From positions 1,290 to 22,863 of the forward strand of contig CAJUFO010000072.1 of the NCBI GenBank assembly GCA_910585615.1: a stretch of DNA of 21,574 nucleotides. The letters are read 5' to 3'. This document shows positions 1-6,865 of this stretch, piece by piece; the first letter of the stretch is position 1, and each line of letters opens with the position of its first letter. Origin of the DNA: an uncultured Acetatifactor sp. (GTDB lineage Bacteria > Bacillota > Clostridia > Lachnospirales > Lachnospiraceae). The notes under the pieces are model-generated. The model was not told the origin of the DNA and did no database searches. It saw nothing but the letters and a program-made list of their open reading frames with translations. A program made the translations under genes and the position numbers.

Positions 1-2
1 AG

Positions 3-85
3 GCAAAAAGCCATGCCTGGATCAGCCTGGACGATGTGAAGCTGGTGAAAATGGATGAGGAAAGCGCCATCGAGCTTCGGAAGAA
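3..85 (+). other. Upstream part of the WG-repeat-like gene in another reading frame
   Basis: Reading from base 3, the sequence is open from the window edge and gives a protein-like stretch (Trp-Ile-Ser-Leu-Asp-Asp-Val near its start, then acidic and basic residues to Leu-Arg-Lys-Lys-Trp-Lys). That frame then runs into unconvincing sequence and stops near 224. The neighbouring frame becomes convincing from about base 86 and is closed upstream by a TGA at 56-58. The simplest reading is one gene split by a single-base deletion, perhaps in the AAAA run at 90-93. This is inference; the gene's true 5' end lies outside the window. Confidence 0.45.
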
Positions 86-1213
86 GTGGAAAATGAAGTC
101 CTGGGAGAGGCAGTCACATATGAAATGGAGCACAAATCCTACACCCTGTTCGACCCTCAGGGGAATGTCCTGTACGAGGGAGACCAGCAGGTGCGGGCCT
201 CCGGCGGGATGTATATCGTCCTGACGGAGAAAGACCCGCTGGGAGAAGGGCAGAGAGAGATTGCATATCATAGGACGGACGGAACGCTGGTGCAGGCATT
301 GCCTGCGCATTCGTGGGCTTTCATAAATGGTTTCTATGACGGAGTATCTCAGGTCTATCGCGCCGAGTACGACGATGTCCTTGTAGGACAGGGAGAGGGA
401 GTGGGGTACAGCTATAGTACTGGGTCATACCAGATAGGGGAGGTGGATGCTGCAGGCAATATCGAATGGCATGAGGATCCCCTGTACACCAGGTATTTGG
501 AGAGGGCTGAGGAAGAATACCAAAGCGCTGTGGAAGAGGCGGCTGGCGGAGAGGACGGCTTTGCCAACATCGCAGGCACGGACAGCTATTATACAAGATT
601 GCCCTTGAGTACAGTGAATCACGGCTACTATGCCGCGGGGACCTTTGAATATGATGCCGGTTGGATAACTATGTGCACGGATACCTATGAAATTCTGGGT
701 GAATGCGATTTTTATCACGCGGAGCCGGACGCGGAAAAGGGATTCGTGTACTCGGAGGATTATTTTGACGAACAGAACAGCTTCCGCAGCTTCTATCACG
801 ACGGAGCCTATTTCTATAACTACGGCTCCAACATGGTATGGACTGTAGGGGAACGGGACGTATTGGTGGATTTCGCCCTGTATCCGGGCATGGACACGGA
901 AACGGCGGACAACCGCATCGTGAAGGCCGTGTATGACAGGATCTACATGAGCGATGAGAATTACTGGCTCGTGCAGGACGGGGAATCCTGGGGCTACATA
1001 GACCACGACGGGCAGGAATCGGCCATGTTCGAGGATGCCTCCGGGTTCTGTCATGGGTATGCGCTTGTCGGGGAAGAGGGGACTGCCTACCTGATCGACG
1101 AGACGTTTGAGAAGGTACAGGATCTGGGGGAAGCGGACTCCGTCAGCACGATTGGGGAATTGTTCGTTGTGACCAGGGGAGATACGAAATATTTTTACCG
1201 GTTGGTGCAATAG
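86..1213 (+). CDS. WG-repeat-like protein, 5'-incomplete or frame-shifted
   Basis: This is an open frame of 375 codons, counted from a GTG with no convincing ribosome binding site, so the GTG is probably not the true start. The protein is acidic and rich in Tyr, Gly, Asp and Glu. Residues 302-306 read Trp-Gly-Tyr-Ile-Asp followed by His-Asp-Gly, and about 20 residues later a Gly-Tyr-Ala-Leu-Val block. This is the spacing of a WG (KWG) beta-repeat. Earlier segments such as Thr-Leu-Phe-Asp-Pro-Gln-Gly-Asn and Tyr-His-Arg-Thr-Asp-Gly-Thr look like weaker copies. WG-repeat proteins are usually extracytoplasmic or of unknown role; no enzyme motif, signal peptide or membrane helix is visible in the part present. 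Base 3 onward in the adjacent frame probably belongs to the same gene. No clear terminator follows. Family assignment rests on one good repeat. Confidence 0.6.
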   Translation: MENEVLGEAVTYEMEHKSYTLFDPQGNVLYEGDQQVRASGGMYIVLTEKDPLGEGQREIAYHRTDGTLVQALPAHSWAFINGFYDGVSQVYRAEYDDVLVGQGEGVGYSYSTGSYQIGEVDAAGNIEWHEDPLYTRYLERAEEEYQSAVEEAAGGEDGFANIAGTDSYYTRLPLSTVNHGYYAAGTFEYDAGWITMCTDTYEILGECDFYHAEPDAEKGFVYSEDYFDEQNSFRSFYHDGAYFYNYGSNMVWTVGERDVLVDFALYPGMDTETADNRIVKAVYDRIYMSDENYWLVQDGESWGYIDHDGQESAMFEDASGFCHGYALVGEEGTAYLIDETFEKVQDLGEADSVSTIGELFVVTRGDTKYFYRLVQ

Positions 1214-1243
1214 AAAGTTTTACCAGCCTCTGTTTTTCAGAAA

Positions 1244-1271
1244 GGTTTTATCAAAATGGTTTTATCAAAAT
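1244..1271 (+). repeat. Perfect tandem repeat, two 14-bp copies, upstream of thl
   Basis: GGTTTTATCAAAAT occurs at 1244-1257 and again directly at 1258-1271. The core TTTATCA is also present in inverted orientation as TGATAAA at 1306-1312 and 1329-1335, so four copies flank or overlap the likely thl promoter. This could be a regulator binding array; no known operator consensus was matched. Confidence 0.6.
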
Positions 1272-1285
1272 TTAAGGAAAAGACG

Positions 1286-1314
1286 TTGCAAATAGGCGCT
1301 GTCTATGATAAACT
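1286..1314 (+). promoter_or_regulatory. Candidate promoter of the butyryl-CoA operon
   Basis: TTGCAA at 1286-1291 lies 17 bp before TAAACT at 1309-1314. Both match the housekeeping consensus at four of six positions. The same TAAACT -10 is found in the better hemerythrin promoter at 15561-15589, and TTGCA-type -35 boxes recur in this window. The leader to the thl ATG would be about 60 nt. Confidence 0.4.
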
Positions 1315-1378
1315 GAGAACAGTGGCTATGATAAAAAAATAACAATCATATTCAAAACACTAGTTGGAGGGAAAACAA

Positions 1379-2563
1379 ATGGCAAAGAAAGTAGTATTAG
1401 CCGGTGCCTGCCGTACCGCTATCGGCACCATGGGCGGCACCCTGAGCACCACCCCCGCCGCAGAGCTGGGCGCGATTGTAATCAAGGAAGCCCTGAACAG
1501 GGCAGGCGTGAAGCCCGAGGCCGTAGATCAGGTGTACATGGGATGTGTCATCCAGGCGGCTCAGGGACAGAACGTTGCCCGTCAGGCATCCATCAAGGCA
1601 GGTCTTCCCATTGAAGTGCCCGCCGTCACTATGAACGTGGTATGCGGCTCCGGCCTGAACTGCGTGAACCAGGCGGCTCAGATGATCATGGCAGGAGATG
1701 CCGATGTGGTTGTGGCAGGCGGCATGGAGAACATGTCCATGGCTCCCTACGCGGTTCCTCAGGCTCGTTACGGCTACAGGATGAACAACGGCACCCTGGT
1801 GGACACCATGATTAAGGATGCCCTGTGGGACGCTTTCAATGATTACCATATGATTACCACCGCTGACAATATCTGCCGCGAGTGGGGCCTGACCCGGGAG
1901 GAGTTGGATGAGTTCGCGTTAAAGAGCCAGCAGAAGGCCGAGGCGGCTCAGAAGTCCGGCGCATTTGATGCCGAAATCGTTCCCGTTCCCGTGAAGAAAA
2001 AGAAAGAGACAATCGAGTTCAAGGTAGACGAAGGGCCTCGCGCCGGATCCACTATCGAAGGCCTGCAGAAGCTTCGTCCTATCAACAAGGACGGCTTCGT
2101 CACCGCAGGCAACGCTTCCGGCATCAATGACGGCGCCGCTGCCATCGTGGTGATGAGCGAGGAGAAGGCCAAGGAGCTGGGCGTGAAGCCTATGGCTACT
2201 TTCGTTGCAGGCGCTCTGGCGGGCGTGCGTCCCGAGGTCATGGGCATCGGCCCTGTAGCCGCCACGAAGAAAGTCATGGCCAAGACCGGCATGAAGATTG
2301 AGGATTTCGACATCATCGAGGCCAACGAGGCATTTGCCGCTCAGTCCGTGGCAGTGGGCAAGGATTTAGGGATAGATGTAGACAAGCAGCTGAACCCCAA
2401 CGGCGGCGCTATCGCTCTGGGACATCCCGTGGGCGCTTCCGGATGCCGCATCCTGGTGACCCTGCTCCATGAGATGCAGGCCAAGGGCGCGAAGACCGGC
2501 CTGGCTACCCTGTGCATCGGCGGCGGCATGGGCTGCTCCACCATCGTGAAGATTGAGGACTAA
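1379..2563 (+). CDS. thl: Acetyl-CoA C-acetyltransferase (thiolase)
   Basis: Condenses two acetyl-CoA to acetoacetyl-CoA, the first step of clostridial butyrate synthesis, in the cytoplasm. The 394-residue product has the usual length for biosynthetic thiolases. The acyl-accepting cysteine is Cys89 in Val-Val-Cys-Gly-Ser-Gly. The C-terminal catalytic pair is visible as Gly-His-Pro-Val-Gly-Ala-Ser-Gly and Leu-Cys-Ile-Gly-Gly-Gly-Met-Gly, and Asn-Glu-Ala-Phe-Ala precedes them. The ATG at 1379 is chosen because GGAGGG at 1366-1371 is seven bases upstream; a TTG at 1364 in the same frame would overlap that site. It is the first gene of a co-directional cluster ending at 7912. Codon use is strongly biased (GGC, AAG, CTG, ATC), as expected for a highly expressed gene. 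Identification is secure; substrate chain-length preference is inferred from context. Confidence 0.96.
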   Translation: MAKKVVLAGACRTAIGTMGGTLSTTPAAELGAIVIKEALNRAGVKPEAVDQVYMGCVIQAAQGQNVARQASIKAGLPIEVPAVTMNVVCGSGLNCVNQAAQMIMAGDADVVVAGGMENMSMAPYAVPQARYGYRMNNGTLVDTMIKDALWDAFNDYHMITTADNICREWGLTREELDEFALKSQQKAEAAQKSGAFDAEIVPVPVKKKKETIEFKVDEGPRAGSTIEGLQKLRPINKDGFVTAGNASGINDGAAAIVVMSEEKAKELGVKPMATFVAGALAGVRPEVMGIGPVAATKKVMAKTGMKIEDFDIIEANEAFAAQSVAVGKDLGIDVDKQLNPNGGAIALGHPVGASGCRILVTLLHEMQAKGAKTGLATLCIGGGMGCSTIVKIED

Positions 2564-2673
2564 GGACTGATACATGGATATGCAAAAGGGAGAATGGCTC
2601 TGGGTTTGAGGCATTCTTCCTTTGCTGGAACCTGTTAAAAACAGCATCGGCTTGGTACTGGGAGGGCGGATGC

Positions 2674-2695
2674 GGAACTGGAATGGAACTGGAAT
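2674..2695 (+). repeat. Tandem 11-bp repeat before the crt ribosome binding site
   Basis: GGAACTGGAAT is present at 2674-2684 and 2685-2695, immediately upstream of the AAGGAG of crt. It sits in the 152-bp thl-crt spacer, which also holds a small CTGTT/AACAG hairpin at 2632-2644. No function is assigned; the first copy may just be a recent slippage duplication. Confidence 0.6.
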
Positions 2696-2715
2696 AAGAA
2701 ATAAGGAGATTAGAC

Positions 2716-3501
2716 ATGGAATTTGTATTGTATGAGCAGAAGGGTACATACGCCATCCTCACCATCAACCGCGAGAAGGCCCTGAACGCCCTGAACTCCG
2801 CCGTGCTGGAGGAGCTGGACAAGACCATTGACGGCATCGACCTGCAGACCGTGCGCTGCCTGATCGTCACCGGCGCGGGACAGAAGTCCTTCGTGGCCGG
2901 GGCCGACATCGGGGAGATGAGCAGCCTGACCAAGGCGGAGGGAGAAGCCTTCGGCAAGAAGGGCAACGATGTGTTCCGCAAGCTGGAGACCCTGCCCATC
3001 CCGGTAATCGCCGCGGTGAACGGCTTCGCTTTGGGCGGCGGCTGTGAGATTTCCATGAGCTGCGACATCAGGATTTGCTCCGACAACGCGGTGTTCGGCC
3101 AGCCCGAAGTGGGACTGGGCATCACCCCCGGCTTCGGCGGCACCCAGAGGCTGGCCCGCCTGGTAGGGGCCGGCATGGCCAAGCAGATGATCTACACCGC
3201 CCGCAACATCAAGGCGGACGAAGCCCTGCGAATCGGCCTGGTGAACGCGGTCTACCCTCAGGAGGAGCTGCTTCCCGCGGCGGAGAAGATGGCAGCAGGC
3301 ATCGCGAAGAATGCCCCCATTGCCGTGAGGAACTGCAAGAAGGCCATCAACGAGGGCCTGGACATGGACATGGACGAGGCGATTGTCCTGGAGGAGAAGC
3401 TCTTCGGGGCCTGCTTCGAGACAGAGGATCAGAAATACGGCATGGCTTTCTTCCTTGACAAGAACAAGGAGAAGGTGAAGGAGCCTTTCAAGAACTGCTA
3501 A
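2716..3501 (+). CDS. crt: 3-hydroxybutyryl-CoA dehydratase (crotonase)
   Basis: Removes water from 3-hydroxybutyryl-CoA to give crotonyl-CoA. The 261-residue protein is a standard enoyl-CoA hydratase/isomerase fold. Visible family elements are the oxyanion-hole segment Ala-Gly-Ala-Asp-Ile near residues 61-65, Ala-Leu-Gly-Gly-Gly-Cys-Glu with catalytic Glu111, and Gln-Pro-Glu-Val-Gly-Leu-Gly with catalytic Glu131, followed by Pro-Gly-Phe-Gly-Gly-Thr-Gln-Arg-Leu. Both catalytic glutamates are present. The ATG at 2716 has AAGGAG about seven bases upstream. It lies 152 bp after thl and 12 bp before a small membrane-protein gene. Physiological direction (dehydration) is inferred from the operon; the family fold itself is unmistakable. 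Confidence 0.95.
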   Translation: MEFVLYEQKGTYAILTINREKALNALNSAVLEELDKTIDGIDLQTVRCLIVTGAGQKSFVAGADIGEMSSLTKAEGEAFGKKGNDVFRKLETLPIPVIAAVNGFALGGGCEISMSCDIRICSDNAVFGQPEVGLGITPGFGGTQRLARLVGAGMAKQMIYTARNIKADEALRIGLVNAVYPQEELLPAAEKMAAGIAKNAPIAVRNCKKAINEGLDMDMDEAIVLEEKLFGACFETEDQKYGMAFFLDKNKEKVKEPFKNC

Positions 3502-3513
3502 GCAGGGAGGCCT

Positions 3514-3708
3514 ATGGACAAAAAGAAAAGGATATACTGTCTGATAGTAGGCATTCTCTGTTTTGTGGGAGCCGCAGTGGTGTATAACATCGCAACGGAG
3601 ACGGGAATTATGGACAATTCGATTAAAATCTGCATCGGATGTGTAATCGTAGGCGGATTGGCGATGCTCGCGGTGGGCTTAAAGAAAACGGACAAAACAG
3701 ACAAATAA
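3514..3708 (+). CDS. Small two-helix membrane protein inside the butyrate operon
   Basis: This 64-residue protein was not recognised. A short basic N-terminus (Met-Asp-Lys-Lys-Lys-Arg) is followed by a hydrophobic helix at about residues 8-25, a short polar turn containing Thr-Glu-Thr-Gly, a second hydrophobic helix at about 37-56, and a Lys/Asp-rich tail. This predicts an inner-membrane hairpin with both ends in the cytoplasm. GGGAGG sits just before the ATG, and the gene lies 12 bp after crt and 40 bp before hbd, so it is almost certainly co-transcribed. Codon use is less GC-biased than in the flanking enzymes, which suggests lower expression or a different history. It has no place in the known enzymology of the pathway; a membrane-tethering or accessory role would be guesswork. 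Confidence 0.8.
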   Translation: MDKKKRIYCLIVGILCFVGAAVVYNIATETGIMDNSIKICIGCVIVGGLAMLAVGLKKTDKTDK

Positions 3709-3748
3709 CAGGGATATGGAATTTGTATAGAATAAGGAGGACTGACGA

Positions 3749-4591
3749 ATGAAAGTAGGTATTATCGGTGCAGGCACCATGGGTGCCGGAATCGCGCAGG
3801 CATTTGCCATGACGGACGGCTATGAGGTATGCCTTTGCGACATCAAGCAGGAGTTCGCCGACGGCGGCAAGGCCAGGATCTTAAAGAATCTGAACTTCCT
3901 GGTAGGCAAGGAGAAGATTACACAGGAGAAGGCTGATGCCATCTCCGCCAAGATTGTCACAGGCTTAAAGGACATCTGCACGGACTGTGACCTGGTGATT
4001 GAGGTTGCTCCTGAGAACATGCAGATCAAGAAGACCACCTTCAAGGAGCTGCAGGAGATCGTGAAGCCCGAGTGCATCTTCGCCACCAACACCTCTTCCC
4101 TTTCTATCACCGAGATTGGTGCCGGGCTGGATCGTCCTATGATTGGCATGCACTTCTTCAACCCTGCCGACAGGATGAAGCTGGTGGAGGTCATCGCAGG
4201 CGCCAACACCCCCGATGAGCTGGTAGAGAAGATCAAGAACATCTCCGTGGAGATCGGCAAGACTCCCGTAGAGGTGAAGGAAGCTCCCGGATTCGTGGTG
4301 AACAGGATTCTGATTCCCATGATCAACGAGGCTATCGGCATCTACGCCGAGGGCATCGCCAGCGTGGAGGACATCGACACCGCCATGAAGCTGGGCGCAT
4401 CCCATCCCATGGGGCCTCTGGCTCTGGGCGACCTGGTAGGCCTGGACATCGTGCTGGCCATCATGGAAGTGCTGCAGAACGAGACCGGCGATTCCAAGTA
4501 TCGTCCTCATCCGCTTCTGCGCAAGATGGTCCGCGCAGGGAAGCTGGGCAAGAAGACCGGCGTAGGCTTCTACGACTACAGCAAGAAGTAA
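3749..4591 (+). CDS. hbd: 3-hydroxybutyryl-CoA dehydrogenase
   Basis: Reduces acetoacetyl-CoA to (S)-3-hydroxybutyryl-CoA with NAD(P)H. At 280 residues it has the typical bacterial length. An N-terminal Rossmann fold is marked by Gly-Ala-Gly-Thr-Met-Gly-Ala-Gly-Ile-Ala (residues 7-16). The catalytic His135 lies in Gly-Met-His-Phe-Phe-Asn-Pro-Ala, and Asn185 in Pro-Gly-Phe-Val-Val-Asn-Arg. The C-terminal helical domain ends with Gly-Lys-Lys-Thr-Gly-Val-Gly-Phe-Tyr-Asp-Tyr. The start is supported by AAGGAGG about eight bases upstream of ATG 3749. It follows the small membrane-protein gene by 40 bp and is separated from bcd by a longer 230-bp spacer. NADH versus NADPH preference cannot be read with confidence. 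Confidence 0.96.
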   Translation: MKVGIIGAGTMGAGIAQAFAMTDGYEVCLCDIKQEFADGGKARILKNLNFLVGKEKITQEKADAISAKIVTGLKDICTDCDLVIEVAPENMQIKKTTFKELQEIVKPECIFATNTSSLSITEIGAGLDRPMIGMHFFNPADRMKLVEVIAGANTPDELVEKIKNISVEIGKTPVEVKEAPGFVVNRILIPMINEAIGIYAEGIASVEDIDTAMKLGASHPMGPLALGDLVGLDIVLAIMEVLQNETGDSKYRPHPLLRKMVRAGKLGKKTGVGFYDYSKK

Positions 4592-4821
4592 GACAATCTG
4601 CCCAAGGGGCGAATCAGGCGGAATCGCCGCATAGTAGGGCGGCGGTTTCGCCCGTTGTGTGTACATAGTGTACAAGTACGCCGGCGAAGAAAAGAAGCAT
4701 TGACTGGCAGGAGACGAACAGGATCCAGGGCGGAAAGGCCCGGGAAGGAATAGGCGGAAAGAACAGGCCAAGGGTTCGGAGCCTGCCTGAATTCAAGAGA
4801 ATAGATGGAGGAATGTGAATC
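4592..4821 (+). other. 230-bp spacer between hbd and bcd with small inverted repeats
   Basis: No gene is seen here. GC-rich hairpins are possible at 4617-4628 (GGCG/CGCC) and 4637-4653 (GGGCG/CGCCC, seven-base loop). TGTACA-TAG-TGTACA lies at 4660-4674. None is followed by a T run, so this is not an obvious terminator. No promoter with both boxes was found: TTGACT at about 4700 has no matching -10. The spacer is far longer than the others in the operon apart from thl-crt and could hold an RNA-processing or stability site. Confidence 0.4.
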
Positions 4822-5973
4822 ATGGATTTTACGTTGCGCAAAGAACATGAAATGGCGCGCTCTCTGTTCAGGGAGTTTGCCGAAAAAGAAGTGAAGCCCC
4901 TGGCTCAGGAGGTGGACGAGACCGAGGAGTTCCCCAGAGAGACCGCCCGCAAGATGGCGAAGAACGGCTTCCTGGGCATCCCCGTTCCCAAGGAGTACGG
5001 CGGACAGGGCTGCGACCCTCTGACCTATGTGATGTGCGTGGAGGAGCTCTCCAAGGTATGCGGCACCACAGGCGTCATCGTATCCGCACACACATCTCTG
5101 TGCTGCGATCCCATACAGACATTCGGCACAGAGGAGCAGAAGCAGAAATACCTGGTTCCCCTTGCAAAGGGTGAGAAGCTGGGTGCATTCGGCCTCACCG
5201 AGCCCGGCGCAGGCACGGACGCTCAGGGCCAGCAGACCAAGGCCGTGGCGGACGGAGACGACTACATCATCAACGGCTCCAAAATCTTCATCACCAACGG
5301 CAAGGAAGCTGACGTATATGTCATTTTCGCAGTGACCGGCACCATCGAGAAGAGGGGCAGAAAGATTAAGGAGATTACCTCCTTCATCGTGGAGAAGGGG
5401 ACTCCCGGCTTCACCTTCGGCACCAAGGAGAAGAAGATGGGTATCCGCGGATCCTCTACATACGAGCTGATCTTCACGGACTGCCGTGTACCCAAGGAGA
5501 ACATGCTGGGCAAGCTGGGCCAGGGCTTCAAGATTGCCATGCACACCCTGGACGGCGGACGTATCGGTATCGCAGCACAGGCTCTGGGCATCGCGGAGGG
5601 CGCTCTGGAGAGGACCATCGCCTACACCAAGGAGAGGAAGCAGTTCGGCAAGCCCATCGCCGCCCTGCAGAACACCCAGTTCCAGCTGGCTGACATGGCC
5701 ACCAAGGTAGAGGCTGCGCAGCTTCTGGTATACAAGGCAGCCATGGCCAAGGCCACCCAGAAGGAGTACGGCTTCGAGGCCGCTCAGGCCAAGCTCTACG
5801 CAGCGGAAGTGGCTATGGAAGTCACCACCAAGGCTGTACAGCTCCACGGCGGCTACGGCTACACCAGAGAGTACGATGTGGAGCGCATGATGCGCGATGC
5901 CAAGATTACTGAGATCTACGAGGGCACCAGCGAAGTCCAGAGGATGGTCATCAGCGCCGCGCTTCTGAAATAA
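4822..5973 (+). CDS. bcd: Butyryl-CoA dehydrogenase
   Basis: An FAD acyl-CoA dehydrogenase that reduces crotonyl-CoA to butyryl-CoA. With the electron-transferring flavoprotein genes directly downstream it is expected to form the bifurcating Bcd-EtfAB complex, which couples this step to ferredoxin reduction with NADH; that coupling is known for clostridial homologues and is inferred here. The 383 residues match the family length. Landmarks are Gly-Leu-Thr-Glu-Pro-Gly-Ala-Gly-Thr-Asp in the middle domain, the Arg-Lys-Gln-Phe-Gly-Lys-Pro segment, and the catalytic base Glu367 in Ile-Tyr-Glu-Gly-Thr-Ser-Glu near the C-terminus. The ATG at 4822 is preceded by GGAGG. etfB begins 53 bp after the stop. 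Confidence 0.95.
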   Translation: MDFTLRKEHEMARSLFREFAEKEVKPLAQEVDETEEFPRETARKMAKNGFLGIPVPKEYGGQGCDPLTYVMCVEELSKVCGTTGVIVSAHTSLCCDPIQTFGTEEQKQKYLVPLAKGEKLGAFGLTEPGAGTDAQGQQTKAVADGDDYIINGSKIFITNGKEADVYVIFAVTGTIEKRGRKIKEITSFIVEKGTPGFTFGTKEKKMGIRGSSTYELIFTDCRVPKENMLGKLGQGFKIAMHTLDGGRIGIAAQALGIAEGALERTIAYTKERKQFGKPIAALQNTQFQLADMATKVEAAQLLVYKAAMAKATQKEYGFEAAQAKLYAAEVAMEVTTKAVQLHGGYGYTREYDVERMMRDAKITEIYEGTSEVQRMVISAALLK

Positions 5974-6026
5974 GTGAGAGCGAAAAACCAAGTCATAGAA
6001 AAAAGAATATAAGGAGTGAAAATACA

Positions 6027-6809
6027 ATGAAAGTTGTTGTTTGTATCAAGCAGGTTCCCGATACCAAGGGCGGCGTGAAGTTCAATCCCGACGGTACTCT
6101 GGACAGAGCTGCCATGATGACCATTATGAACCCTGACGACAAGGCGGGCGTGGAAGCCGCTCTCCGCCTGAAGGACCAGTATGGCGCTGAGGTCACCGTG
6201 GTGACCATGGGCCTTCCCAAGGCTGAGGACGTGCTGCGCGAGGCTATGGCCATGGGCGCGGACAAGGGCGTCCTGGTCACCGACAGAGTGCTGGGCGGCG
6301 CTGACACCTGGGCTACCTCCCAGACCCTGGCCGGCGCGCTGCGGAACATGGAGTACGACCTGATTATCACAGGCCGTCAGGCCATCGACGGCGATACCGC
6401 CCAGGTTGGCCCCCAGATTTCCGAGCACCTGAACATCCCTGTCATCTCCTATGCCCAGAACCTGAAGATCGAGGGCGACAGCGTCATCGTGGAGCGTCAG
6501 TATGACGACAGATATCATGTGCTGAAGGCCAAGATGCCCTGCCTGATCACTGCCCTGGCAGAGCTCAACGAGCCCAGATACATGACTCCCGGCGGAATCT
6601 TCGATGCCTGCAAGGCTGATCTCACCGTGTGGGGCAGAGCGGACCTGAAGGATGTGGAGGACTCCAACCTGGGCCTGAAGGGATCTCCCACCCAGATTGC
6701 AAAGGCTTCCGATAAGGTGAGGAAGGGCGCCGGCGAGAAGGTGACTTTGGATCCCGCTGAGGCCGTGGATTACATCGTGGGCAAGCTGAAGGAGAAGCAT
6801 GTGATCTAA
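6027..6809 (+). CDS. etfB: Electron transfer flavoprotein, beta subunit
   Basis: The smaller Etf subunit, 260 residues, with the characteristic N-terminus Lys-Val-Val-Val-Cys-Ile-Lys-Gln-Val-Pro-Asp-Thr. The Leu-Ile-Ile-Thr-Gly-Arg-Gln-Ala-Ile-Asp-Gly-Asp-Thr-Ala segment near residues 111-124 is the nucleotide-binding region conserved in EtfB; in bifurcating Etf this subunit carries the bifurcating FAD near the NADH site. AAGGAG precedes the ATG at 6027. It lies between bcd and etfA, as in other clostridial butyrate operons, and should act as Bcd's electron partner. Whether it bifurcates is inferred from context. Confidence 0.95.
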   Translation: MKVVVCIKQVPDTKGGVKFNPDGTLDRAAMMTIMNPDDKAGVEAALRLKDQYGAEVTVVTMGLPKAEDVLREAMAMGADKGVLVTDRVLGGADTWATSQTLAGALRNMEYDLIITGRQAIDGDTAQVGPQISEHLNIPVISYAQNLKIEGDSVIVERQYDDRYHVLKAKMPCLITALAELNEPRYMTPGGIFDACKADLTVWGRADLKDVEDSNLGLKGSPTQIAKASDKVRKGAGEKVTLDPAEAVDYIVGKLKEKHVI

Positions 6810-6865
6810 TCCGGCTAAGGCTGTTAGGAAATGTGAATATATTACGCAATCAATAGGAGGACAAA

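Noticed and set aside
2632..2644. CTGTTAAAAACAG as a Rex redox-repressor site ahead of crt
   Set aside because: Half-sites are incomplete and overlap; the spacing of a Rex operator is not met.
4576..6027. A 483-codon minus-strand frame opposite bcd
   Set aside because: It is a shadow of a highly codon-biased gene; Leu/Gly/His-rich translation without a domain or ribosome binding site.
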